DNA of 64,000 bases from Faecalicatena_A orotica (GTDB lineage Bacteria; Bacillota; Clostridia; Lachnospirales; Lachnospiraceae), in the NCBI RefSeq assembly GCF_040545875.1, contig NZ_JBEPMR010000001.1. The stretch is one strand, 5' to 3'. Both the position numbers and the translations under genes were made by a program. The notes below the pieces were generated by a model. It searched no databases. It was not told the origin of the DNA and worked only from the letters and a program-made list of their open reading frames with translations. This document shows positions 24,643-33,085 of this stretch, one piece after another; the stretch's first letter is position 1, and each line of letters starts with the position of its first letter.

Positions 24643-25566
24643 TCATTCTATTGAATCACTATGATGCAGTTTATCAAAGATTTCACTTGTATCATAATCA
24701 GGAGCCATTTCTCCGGCGATCTCGTATATCGGCCGGATTGTGTCCATGTCCTCTTCTAATTCCTCTCTGATCTCCTGTAATGATTTTCCTTTTTTCATCT
24801 TTTTACAGACCATATCAATCAATTTCATCTCCTGCCCTTTCATTACACCCTCTTCACGAATCAGACGGTCTCTTTCTTCCATCTTCATATAAGTCACTCC
24901 TATCTGTTCATTTGATTTGATTTTTTCAACACTTTCATACAGATATTTCAATCGTTCATCACACTCTTGAGGAAGACTCTCTTTCGAACTCCTTTCGACA
25001 AAATGTAAAAAATCTATCAGACTTTTCTCTGTTTCGCTGTCATTTTTCCCTTTGGTATTGAGAAATACTTTTTTACATTCGTCGCCCATAATAAGTCCCG
25101 GCTCTTCTTCACACCTGTTTTCAAATGTATATTTATACTTTTTAAAACCATACAGATCAAAGTTACATATAACAACAATATACATTGGATTCAGGTTATC
25201 AAACCCTTTTTCACCTCGTTCAAGTAACGGTGCATCTACTAATGCCTGATAAAAACGGGTTCTTTTTGGCAGATTACCCTCGTTTCGTTTTTGCATCTCT
25301 ACATCAAATATCCGGCCTATCTCGTCTTCCACATAAAAATCCATTCTAATACCACGTTTTCCAGGTATATTATGTATAACCTTCTGCCCTTCTTTCCATC
25401 GTATACTATGTATACTTATTCCTAATGCCAGCTCTATCATGATCCTGCATGCCTCCAGATCCGATGTAGCAATATCAAACAGGAAATCATCTGTCAGGTT
25501 CAGCTTCTGGAGAGGAGTCAGCACATCTGTGTCCTCCGTTATCTGTATTTTCTGTTTTTCTTCCAT
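24643..25566 (-). CDS. Rpn-family/PD-(D/E)XK nuclease-family putative transposase
   Basis: Start at 25566 (GGAAGGAG 7 nt upstream), 307 residues. The protein has the family opening LTPLQKLNLTDDFLFDIATSD. The nuclease-fold core follows: GIRMDFYVED, then IFDVEMQKR (Asp ... Glu-x-Gln) and RTRFYQALVDAPLLERGEKGFDNLNPMYIVVICNFDLYG. This matches the Rpn/PD-(D/E)XK 'transposase' family (PF12784), which is abundant in gut Clostridia. E. coli Rpn proteins promote RecA-independent recombination. The C-terminus is charged with repeated Met-Lys-rich helices. It is a lone gene between the glucan operon and the YesMN unit. Confidence 0.85.
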   Translation of the reverse strand: MEEKQKIQITEDTDVLTPLQKLNLTDDFLFDIATSDLEACRIMIELALGISIHSIRWKEGQKVIHNIPGKRGIRMDFYVEDEIGRIFDVEMQKRNEGNLPKRTRFYQALVDAPLLERGEKGFDNLNPMYIVVICNFDLYGFKKYKYTFENRCEEEPGLIMGDECKKVFLNTKGKNDSETEKSLIDFLHFVERSSKESLPQECDERLKYLYESVEKIKSNEQIGVTYMKMEERDRLIREEGVMKGQEMKLIDMVCKKMKKGKSLQEIREELEEDMDTIRPIYEIAGEMAPDYDTSEIFDKLHHSDSIE

Positions 25567-25824
25567 ATAGTTTCTCCTTCCATTATAATCTTTGACAAAA
25601 ATCTTTTCAATCAATTCGTACTTGTTTTACGTATCCCTACCGTAAACTATAGCCCAATTGTGAATCAACGACTGACACAGTCCTGAATAAAAAAGAAGTA
25701 AATTCCCCGATTGAGGAATGAACATAAACCTATTATATCAAACCAATTCCAAAATAAAACACTCTTTATATAATCTTAACAAAATCACATAAACATTTTA
25801 TAATCTGTTTCCGATTTGCATAAA

Positions 25825-25862
25825 AGCAGGCCTGTCCATCCGTCAGAATGGACAGGCCTGCT
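25825..25862 (-). terminator. Terminator after the YesMN/binding-protein operon
   Basis: A perfect 15-bp stem AGCAGGCCTGTCCAT / ATGGACAGGCCTGCT with an 8-nt loop, followed on the minus strand by TTTTATG. It lies about 35 nt past the stop at 25898. The rest of the gap (25567-25824) is A/T-rich with no gene or clear signal. Confidence 0.8.
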
Positions 25863-25897
25863 GCTCCTGCTAATTCCCCTTCATTGCATCTTCCCCT

Positions 25898-27181
25898 TTA
25901 CTTTTTCGCCCGTATCTGTTCCAGCCTTTCATCCATTTCTTTCAGAAGTGTCCCTGTATCTATCTCTCCATCCAGATACCCCGGTAGTCTTTCTGTAAAG
26001 AAATCGTTCTGTATCTCCTGCTCCCATTTCATCTGGTAATTCGGCATGATGGTGCTGACGCTTTCGACCGCGTCTATATAACTACACTCCAGCGCACTCA
26101 CTCCCTCTTTGTTTCGCAGCTTCTCCGAATTCCGTGCATCCAGTTCCACCCTAAATGCCAGCAGCTTTGCGGCCCCATCGGTTACTTTTGCATCGTAACC
26201 GGCAGTGAGCGCCCATGCACTCATGCGCGGCGAATTCATCAAAATATTTCCGGGGAATGGGGCAAACCCCATGTTTTCTTTCACGTTATCCGGCATCTCC
26301 TGAATCATCCAGTACCCGTTTGCAAAAATTGCGGCTTCCCAGCTGCAAAAGCGTTCCTCTGCCTCGTCATAATCAATTTCTACGGCATCCGCGTATGTAT
26401 AGCCGTACATTCTGTCCAGCATTTCCATCATATCTGCCATCTCAGGCGTCTGGTAACTGTCCGGAAAATCCTGGTCTAAAAAGGCCTGTCCCTCCTGCGT
26501 ACCGTACAGATAACTTGTTGCAAACAGCATCGGTACCCAGTAACTCCCGTAGCCGTGGAGGGACAGCGGCGTTATGCCCTTCGCCTGCAAGGCATCGAGA
26601 CAGTCCCAGAATGCCTCCCACGTCTTTGGAAACGTTTCGTAACCTGCCTGTCTTAACAGCTCCTTGTTGTAAATGATCCCGGCATAAGACTGAATCCCGC
26701 TTCCCAGAGGCGCCAGATATATGTCCCCGGACTCTTCTGTACATGCATCCAGTATCTCCGGCTCGACCGCGGCCTTCCACTGAGGAATTGCATCCATATA
26801 TGGTCTTAGATTCACGAGCCGTTTGTTTTCTGTAAGAAGTGTATAGAAGTCATAATCGAATCCCGCATCTGTAATCACGGCGGGCATCTCGTCCAGAATA
26901 TTCCACTGCTTCAGCTTTTCCCTGTAGCCGCTGGCGCTCTCCGTCAGCCATTCCACATCCACATAGTATTCGCCTTCATACTCCTCGTTAAATGCCTCAG
27001 CCAGCTCCTGATTCTCACTTAAGTTTGTGGCCGGATTAATGAGAAATGTAACAGGGATGCCTGCTGCCTCTTCCCCGTCATTCCTCTGTACCTCTTGTTT
27101 GGGGCTGCATGCGGACAGGGGGAGCAGTACTGCGAAAGCAATCAAACATACACATACATTCATCATTTTTCTTTTTCTCAA
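25898..27181 (-). CDS. Orphan sugar-type solute-binding lipoprotein
   Basis: The start is taken as the TTG at 27181, in an ATTGA overlap with the stop of the kinase gene (4-nt overlap) and 10 nt after GGAGG. This gives 427 residues beginning MRKRKMMNVCVCLIAFAVLL with a lipobox LPLSAC (Cys about 25). The mature part is a family 1 extracellular solute-binding protein (PVTFLINPATNLSENQELAEAF, TFPKTWEAFWDCLDALQAKGITPL, MMEMLDRMYGY). No permease genes are next to it. Tight coupling to the sensor kinase suggests it serves as the ligand-binding receptor for signalling, or supplies a transporter encoded elsewhere. Confidence 0.85.
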   Translation of the reverse strand: MRKRKMMNVCVCLIAFAVLLPLSACSPKQEVQRNDGEEAAGIPVTFLINPATNLSENQELAEAFNEEYEGEYYVDVEWLTESASGYREKLKQWNILDEMPAVITDAGFDYDFYTLLTENKRLVNLRPYMDAIPQWKAAVEPEILDACTEESGDIYLAPLGSGIQSYAGIIYNKELLRQAGYETFPKTWEAFWDCLDALQAKGITPLSLHGYGSYWVPMLFATSYLYGTQEGQAFLDQDFPDSYQTPEMADMMEMLDRMYGYTYADAVEIDYDEAEERFCSWEAAIFANGYWMIQEMPDNVKENMGFAPFPGNILMNSPRMSAWALTAGYDAKVTDGAAKLLAFRVELDARNSEKLRNKEGVSALECSYIDAVESVSTIMPNYQMKWEQEIQNDFFTERLPGYLDGEIDTGTLLKEMDERLEQIRAKK

Positions 27182-28965
27182 TGTTCCAGTTCCTCCAGCC
27201 TGATTTTTATCACACACTCTGTCCCTGCGCTTTTAGCTACATAGTAAAAACGAATCTGGTCATTGTACTTAAGCCGCAGACGTTTTACTACGTTGCAGAT
27301 GCCAAAACCGCCTTGTCTTTTCTCGATCAGCATGTCCATCTCATCCATAGACACCTGCTCCATCCTGTTTAGTTTCTCAAGCGCATCCGGCAGGACAGGC
27401 GTCCCGTTATTTTCCACGGAAAAGCAGAGATATCCGTCTTCACAGTATGCCCGAATCCAGATCATCCCACCGGAATAAATATCCCGGAAGCCATGTTTGA
27501 TACTGTTCTCCACAATTGGCTGGAGAATCATTTTTGTCACAAAAAGCTTCTCTGTTCCCGGCTCTGCACTGGCCTCGTACTCAAAAAGGTCTGTATTCCT
27601 GATCTTCTGGATCTCCAGATAGGAACTGACATGCTCCAGTTCCTGACTCACCTCGATACTCTCCCGCCCGTTACTTAAGTTAATCCGCAGGAATCTGGAC
27701 AGGGACTGCGTCATCTTCATGATCGTCTCTTCCTTCTGGATCCGGGCAAGCATATAGATCGTATCCAGTGTGTTATACAGGAAATGCGGGCGGATCTGGT
27801 AGAGCATCGTCTGCATCTCACTGTCTTTGAGTTCCTTCTCTTTCTTCATAACATCGTTCATCAGGCTCTTTACCTTTTCGATCATCTTGTTGTAGGCATG
27901 CCCGATAAAGTCTAGTTCTGTATTTGTATCGAGGGAAATCCGCTCATCCAGTTTACTGTCGTCAAAATCCCGCATCGTAGAGCTCAAATACTCAATCGGA
28001 CTCGTAAGGCGTTTTGTAAAAAAAGCCACCCCCGCCACTGTCAATACAAACATCAGTCCAAAAATCAGCCCCATGACAAGCTGGATCTCACGGATCACCT
28101 GATTGGTCACACTGCCCGGCGCATATGTAATTACAGTAAACATCGTCTTCTCATCAGTGCTGCTGCTGAATATCCCGTTTTTCAGACTTTTGGATTCTGT
28201 TTCATCCGGATTCCACAGTCTCTCATTGAGTTCCTGATGCCAGCTTTCATCCATCCCGTCCGGTATGATTTTATAACAGATTTCCTTGTCTGAATTGACG
28301 ATAAAATAAGCCAGTTCTTCATTTTCCGCACTCTCCCTCACGGCATCCATGACTCGTTCATTCAGCTTCAGGATTAAAACCCCCGCATCGTGTACAGAAT
28401 TCATCTCACGGATATACCGCACTGCAAAGAAACTCATTTCATTCGTTCCAAAGATTACGTCCCTCGTCCAGAGAATCTTTGTTTTCGAATACTCATCCCC
28501 CAGACTTTGATAGATTGCACTTTTCCTGAATTTTTCCATATCCAGCCGGATTCCCTTCTGGGAGTACTGGTTTCCCTTATTATCAATCACCAGATAAGAA
28601 TCCAGAAAACTTTTATTATAATAAGACAGCGTCCGCTCCATCATGTCTCTGTCCGAAGCCGTCACTGTCTGGTTCGTCAGTGTTTTCTGCACATAGTCAT
28701 TGGTCACGAAGTCGGCTGTCAGGGAATTCAGCTCATCATAAGTATTCCTGAAAGAACCCAGTACCTTATCGTTCAGATAAGAATACTGGTCTGTCAGGAA
28801 TTCCCTTGTATTATCTTTTACTATTTTGTTGATTCCAAGATAGGTCAGGAAAAAAATGATCCCGAAAATGACAGTGATCGATACGACCGCCTTTTTCCGG
28901 ATGCCGAAGAAATACTTTCTGTACCCCGCCTTCCCTGTGCCAGATTCTCTGCTCCCGGTTTTCAT
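27178..28965 (-). CDS. YesM-type sensor histidine kinase
   Basis: This 595-residue kinase has a transmembrane helix near residues 28-48, a large extracellular sensor region, a second helix near 290-315, HAMP (LTSPIEYLSSTMRDFDDSKLDERI), the His_kinase domain with phospho-acceptor in QIRPHFLYNTLDTIYML, and a C-terminal HATPase_c (MILQPIVENSIKHGF, GGFGICNVVKRL). This is the YesM/LytS class, usually paired with AraC-type response regulators and used to sense extracellular sugars. It overlaps the regulator by 4 nt upstream and the binding protein by 4 nt downstream. Confidence 0.93.
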   Translation of the reverse strand: MKTGSRESGTGKAGYRKYFFGIRKKAVVSITVIFGIIFFLTYLGINKIVKDNTREFLTDQYSYLNDKVLGSFRNTYDELNSLTADFVTNDYVQKTLTNQTVTASDRDMMERTLSYYNKSFLDSYLVIDNKGNQYSQKGIRLDMEKFRKSAIYQSLGDEYSKTKILWTRDVIFGTNEMSFFAVRYIREMNSVHDAGVLILKLNERVMDAVRESAENEELAYFIVNSDKEICYKIIPDGMDESWHQELNERLWNPDETESKSLKNGIFSSSTDEKTMFTVITYAPGSVTNQVIREIQLVMGLIFGLMFVLTVAGVAFFTKRLTSPIEYLSSTMRDFDDSKLDERISLDTNTELDFIGHAYNKMIEKVKSLMNDVMKKEKELKDSEMQTMLYQIRPHFLYNTLDTIYMLARIQKEETIMKMTQSLSRFLRINLSNGRESIEVSQELEHVSSYLEIQKIRNTDLFEYEASAEPGTEKLFVTKMILQPIVENSIKHGFRDIYSGGMIWIRAYCEDGYLCFSVENNGTPVLPDALEKLNRMEQVSMDEMDMLIEKRQGGFGICNVVKRLRLKYNDQIRFYYVAKSAGTECVIKIRLEELEH

Positions 28966-30554
28966 GCTTCGAGACTCCTTTTATATTCACTGGGCAGAAT
29001 TCCCGTATACTGTTTAAACACCTGTGAAAAATAAGACGGATTCGGAATCCCCACCTGTACACAGATATTTGCAATGCTCTCCTGATCCTCCAGAATCAGT
29101 TCCTTCGCCTTTTCCATCCGCATATTCTGCACATAGCGCTTAAACGGCATCTTCATGACACTCTTAAAAATCCGGCCGAAATAAACCGGATTCAGATATA
29201 CATGTTCAGATACACTGCCGATTGATAAATTCTCATCCTGCAGATTTTCCCGGATGTAATTCAGAGCAACCGGTATGTAATCCTGAAAATACTCCCTTGA
29301 CGTATCTTCCTCCATATTACTTCGCAGTTCGATAATATGCAGAAGAAGCTGATACAGGATATTCACGCCCTTCGGAGGATTCACGGTATCCACCGCATCA
29401 TAGAAGTTGCGGAAACTCTGCTTCATTTCCGGTATCAGCCCGTAGGAATCTTCGATAGAAAACTCCACGCGCACGGCAAGCCTGCGCAGATATACCCGGA
29501 CAGCATCTTCATCCTCCGGGAGAATATAGACAAACTTCTCATAAGCCTTCTTGATCTGCTTTATGTCATTTTTTCGCAGCGCTCCCAGAACCTGTGTCTC
29601 CACATCCAGTGAATACTGGTTCTTTGTCTTGGGAAGGGACTTTCCTTCCATAGAAAGCAGTCCCGCGCCGGCCTCCGCCGCCACCTCAAAGAGATGGAGA
29701 GACTGTATGTATGCAGTTTTCAGACCGCTGATCCCGTGTTCACTGTTCGACAGGGCCGAGATCATATCCCCTTTTAATTCTGATCGAAGGTCGGTCAGGA
29801 TGATTTTCAGCGGTTCAACCCTTCCGCTTTCCCCCAGATCCACGATATAGCAGGTGGCGCCCTCCTGCGTCCCCTTCGTCCAGACCTGATACTTTTCCCG
29901 GATCCTCTTATTCAGGCTTGTGTCCAGAACATACTGCTTCATGTCAAACTCCTTCTGGTTCACGACACGCTGTGCAATGTCAATCCCCGCCGTGATCACG
30001 GCAAAGGAATGATTCATCTCCGCCTCCCGGGACAGGCTGATGAAGAATTCAGCAAGCTCCGGCTCGTCCATCGCATCATCCAGATATTTCCCGACCATCT
30101 GGTTCAGGAAGTTGTCCTTATCCTCTAGAAGCACTTTTTCCCAGAGAGAATAGTTCTTTTCCTTGAACTTTTTCTCTGTACACATCTCGTAGATCTCGGA
30201 CATCGTCCGTTCGAGTTCTTCTTCCTCAATCGGTTTTACCAGATAAGAAAGCGCCCCGTTTTGGCACGCTTTCCTTGCATACTCGAAATCACGGTAGGCA
30301 CTGATTACCACGAAATTCGTCTTCTGGTCCATCGCTTTTACTTTCTCAATCAGCGCAAGTCCATCCATCTTCTTCATCCGGACATCTGTCAGGACTACAT
30401 CCGGTTTCTTTGCGGGAATCTCCTTCAGCGCATCTTCCCCATCGCGCGCCCATCCCGTCACCTCAAAACCCATTCGCTCCCAGTCATAGGTTTCCAGCAG
30501 TCCTTTTAATATGATCGGTTCATCATCGACCAGATATAGCGTAAGCAGTTCCAT
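28962..30554 (-). CDS. YesN-type response regulator (REC + AraC HTH)
   Basis: Start at 30554 (GGGAGG, 8 nt spacing) gives 530 residues. The REC domain opens TLYLVDDEPIILKG, with phospho-Asp in VVLTDVRMKKMDG and Lys in LVKPIEEEE. A long helical linker (about 130-420) follows, then an AraC double helix-turn-helix (LSIGSVSEHVYLNPVYFGRIF, ESIANICVQVGIPNPSYFSQVFK, YTGILPSEYKRS). It probably activates sugar-uptake genes. The adjacent glucan operon, with its weak -35, is a reasonable target, but this is inferred from position only. Confidence 0.93.
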   Translation of the reverse strand: MELLTLYLVDDEPIILKGLLETYDWERMGFEVTGWARDGEDALKEIPAKKPDVVLTDVRMKKMDGLALIEKVKAMDQKTNFVVISAYRDFEYARKACQNGALSYLVKPIEEEELERTMSEIYEMCTEKKFKEKNYSLWEKVLLEDKDNFLNQMVGKYLDDAMDEPELAEFFISLSREAEMNHSFAVITAGIDIAQRVVNQKEFDMKQYVLDTSLNKRIREKYQVWTKGTQEGATCYIVDLGESGRVEPLKIILTDLRSELKGDMISALSNSEHGISGLKTAYIQSLHLFEVAAEAGAGLLSMEGKSLPKTKNQYSLDVETQVLGALRKNDIKQIKKAYEKFVYILPEDEDAVRVYLRRLAVRVEFSIEDSYGLIPEMKQSFRNFYDAVDTVNPPKGVNILYQLLLHIIELRSNMEEDTSREYFQDYIPVALNYIRENLQDENLSIGSVSEHVYLNPVYFGRIFKSVMKMPFKRYVQNMRMEKAKELILEDQESIANICVQVGIPNPSYFSQVFKQYTGILPSEYKRSLEA

Positions 30555-30764
30555 AAGCAATGCCTCCCATCTGTTCAGGAGTATTTCCCCCAATATTTTT
30601 ATATACTTCTAATTTATCAGACAATTTAGTAATTTGCAATCAAAGACCGGTATACATTGTTCCCATATTAAAATTAGTCATCTTTGGGATAAACATGCAT
30701 GAAGTACTATGATAATGTCAAAATATATATTACCTATTTAAGGAATAAATGGAGGAGCTGTCTT

Positions 30765-31007
30765 TTGAAAATATACAAATATATAGATGGCAAATGCAAT
30801 GCCTCTGGTCCTGAAGTCAAAATGCTTCGTGAAAAAGCCGGACTCTCGCAGGAACAGCTTGCCGCAAAGCTGCAGCTTGCAGGTCTTAATCTAAATCAAA
30901 AAGCCATCAGCCGTATCGAAACCGGTGAACGTATTGTCGCCGATTATGAACTTATAACCCTTGCCGAAGTACTGGATGCAACAGTAAATGAATTACTGCA
31001 GATTTAG
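30765..31007 (+). CDS. Small XRE-family helix-turn-helix regulator
   Basis: An 80-residue single-domain protein. The start is TTG at 30765, 9 nt after GGAGG; the frame upstream lacks an RBS. The HTH_XRE core reads KMLREKAGLSQEQLAAKLQLAG, then LNLNQKAISRIETGERIVADYELITLAEVLDATVNELLQI. No second domain is present. It stands alone on the plus strand between the YesMN unit and the helicase operon, with a bidirectional terminator 3' of it. Target unknown. Confidence 0.85.
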   Translation: MKIYKYIDGKCNASGPEVKMLREKAGLSQEQLAAKLQLAGLNLNQKAISRIETGERIVADYELITLAEVLDATVNELLQI

Positions 31008-31045
31008 CAGGAAATCCTTTTTAGATTTCCTGCTAATCTTTTTTA
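31004..31045 (+). terminator. Bidirectional terminator between XRE gene and helicase operon
   Basis: TTAGCAGGAAATC pairs with GATTTCCTGCTAA (13 bp, 7-nt loop) and is followed by TCTTTTTTA. The stem includes the stop codon of the XRE gene. The convergent helicase gene ends inside the U tract, so both transcripts probably end here. Confidence 0.85.
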
Positions 31046-33085
31046 TCCTAATATCTCAACCTCACCAAACGCCTTCAAAAATTCTTTTTTACCATATCCC
31101 TCGAACTCTGCCTCCACAGTCATTTCATTTTCCGAGATGAGTACACCGGTGCCGTATCTGGCGTGCCTGACTTTCTTTACTTCCTGCTTCTCTACCTGTA
31201 CACGGTTCATTTCCTTACTCACTGCTTTCCTCAGCTGCTGGAGATTCGCCTGTTTCTCTTCCGGGGTCTTATCCTCCTCCCAGTCCAGAAGATGCCGGGG
31301 AAGCATTTTCAGATATCTGCCCGGACCGCCCGCTGCACGGGGCTGTCCCGGGTTCGTATAGTAAGACAGTTCCAGATATTCCCTTGCCCTTGTCATTCCC
31401 ACGAAGAAAAGCCTGCGTTCTTCCTCCTCTTCAAACCCGCGCCCAGCCAGCGGGAGCAGCCCGTCATTTACACCGATGATAAATACACTGGTAAATTCCA
31501 GTCCCTTGGAGGCATGCAGTGTCATCAGCCTCACCTTGTCCCGCCCCGGATTTTCCTCCGTTTTTAGTATCTGGATACCATACAGTGCCGATGAACGAAG
31601 GAACTCTGCGGTTCCCTCAAAGAAAGGCCTGTGATTCTCGCTGCTATAGCCGGTCAGCCTTTTGCAGAAATCAAGGACCATATCCCTGTCTTCTACAAAT
31701 GAAGCTGCATTGGGTCGTAAATAGTCATCCAGTAAAAAATACCGGTAGATCTGTTCCGGCTCCTGTACCTGCACTTCCGAGAATGTCTGCATAAAACCGC
31801 GCATTCTGTCAAAAATCCGGGACCGGCCTTCTTCCGGTTCTGCCAGAAAGCTTTTCCAGCCCTTTTTCCCTGCCCACTCCCCATAGGACGGATGGGACAG
31901 CACTGTCTCTGCCGCATAGATATCCTCCGGATTGCAGGCATATGCAAGTACCTTCACAAACCACTCCAGAGCGGGGATATCCCTCAGTGTCTTTCTCTGC
32001 GAAACGGTAAACGGAATCCCTTCCTTTTCAAAGACATTTTCCAATATCTCCGACTGGCTCTGGAGCCTGTAAAAAACTGCGATTTCCCCGTAATCCATAC
32101 CTTTTTCGTTCATCTGCCTGATCTTTTGTGCCAGATATACGGCTTCCTGAAAAGCATCGTAATGGTTTCTCACCAGTATGGGACTTCCGGCCTCCCTGCT
32201 GCCCGCCACGGTATTCCCATACTGCAGGAACTTCTCCGCCGCCTCCAGTATCGTCCCGCTGGAACGGTAGTTAACCGGAAGTGAAAGTTCTTTCGCCCCG
32301 AACTGATGTTTCAGAAAGTAGAACATCGTCTCCACGCTCCCCCTCCAGCTGTAGATCAGCTGGTTCGGGTCACCTACCGCAAAGAGCCTTGTCTGCTCCC
32401 CCTTCAGCGCGGTAATGAAGTCCATCTGCTTTCTGTCGCTGTCCTGCACCTCATCAATGATGATCCATGCAGGCTTTTCATTTTCTTCTTTCAACAGTTC
32501 TGTGCTGATTTCTATCAGATCCGCGAAGGACATTTTATTCTGCCGCTTCTTCTCTTCCTGTAAGGCCTGAAACAAAAGAAACAGGTCATCTTTGTAACGG
32601 CTTATCCCCTTCCCCTGGCTAAAGGCCGCATACTCCTGCTCCATCCGCTTTTTCAGGCGGTTCTTGTACTTGATGCTCAGCTTTCTTTCCTTCGCAAGGC
32701 GCAGGGCCAGCTCCGCCTCTTCATCCGGCTCGATAATCATGAAATCCTTCGTCCGCCCAGCCTTCTCAACCGGGAGAGAGGACCTTAAAAAATTCATTGC
32801 GACACTATGGAAGGTTCCAAATCCTGCCAGTTCTTCGTCAGTAAGGCCCGGCTCTATCTTAAGCAGACGCTCCCTGATCTCCCCTGCAGCCTTATTCGTA
32901 AATGTAAGGACCGTCATGCTCCGCACCGGAACCTTTTTCTCTATATGCAGGTACAGAATCTTGGCAATCAGTACCGTTGTCTTGCCGCTCCCGACATTGG
33001 CGTTGACGACACAGGCAGGGCTTTCATCCAGCACGGCTGCCCTCTGGTATTCATTCAGGCGTTCCCACTGTTCTTCATAATACAA
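31043..33085 (-). CDS. UvrD/PcrA-like superfamily 1 DNA helicase
   Basis: About 680 residues from the proposed TTG at 33085 (GAAGG 10 nt upstream); the frame is open to an ATG at 33139 with a poor RBS. SF1A motifs: Q-motif LNEYQRAAV, Walker A ANVGSGKTT, GTFHSVAMNFLR, Walker B IIDEVQDSD, VGDPNQLIYSWRGS, VNYRSS, MTLHASKGLEFTSVFIIG and FVGMTRAREYLELSY. The last 45 residues (KVRHARYGTGVLIS ... EAEFEGYGKKEFLKAFGEVEIL) look like the Tudor-like tail of PcrA/UvrD that binds RNA polymerase. It is shorter than PcrA (about 740). It overlaps the upstream helicase gene by about 11 nt, so both are made together, probably for DNA repair. Confidence 0.88.
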   Translation of the reverse strand: MYYEEQWERLNEYQRAAVLDESPACVVNANVGSGKTTVLIAKILYLHIEKKVPVRSMTVLTFTNKAAGEIRERLLKIEPGLTDEELAGFGTFHSVAMNFLRSSLPVEKAGRTKDFMIIEPDEEAELALRLAKERKLSIKYKNRLKKRMEQEYAAFSQGKGISRYKDDLFLLFQALQEEKKRQNKMSFADLIEISTELLKEENEKPAWIIIDEVQDSDRKQMDFITALKGEQTRLFAVGDPNQLIYSWRGSVETMFYFLKHQFGAKELSLPVNYRSSGTILEAAEKFLQYGNTVAGSREAGSPILVRNHYDAFQEAVYLAQKIRQMNEKGMDYGEIAVFYRLQSQSEILENVFEKEGIPFTVSQRKTLRDIPALEWFVKVLAYACNPEDIYAAETVLSHPSYGEWAGKKGWKSFLAEPEEGRSRIFDRMRGFMQTFSEVQVQEPEQIYRYFLLDDYLRPNAASFVEDRDMVLDFCKRLTGYSSENHRPFFEGTAEFLRSSALYGIQILKTEENPGRDKVRLMTLHASKGLEFTSVFIIGVNDGLLPLAGRGFEEEEERRLFFVGMTRAREYLELSYYTNPGQPRAAGGPGRYLKMLPRHLLDWEEDKTPEEKQANLQQLRKAVSKEMNRVQVEKQEVKKVRHARYGTGVLISENEMTVEAEFEGYGKKEFLKAFGEVEILG

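Noticed and set aside
25567..25700. TTGAAA-17-TATAAT before the Rpn-family gene
   Set aside because: The TATAAT directly abuts the RBS, so transcription would start within the ribosome site. I do not trust it as the promoter.
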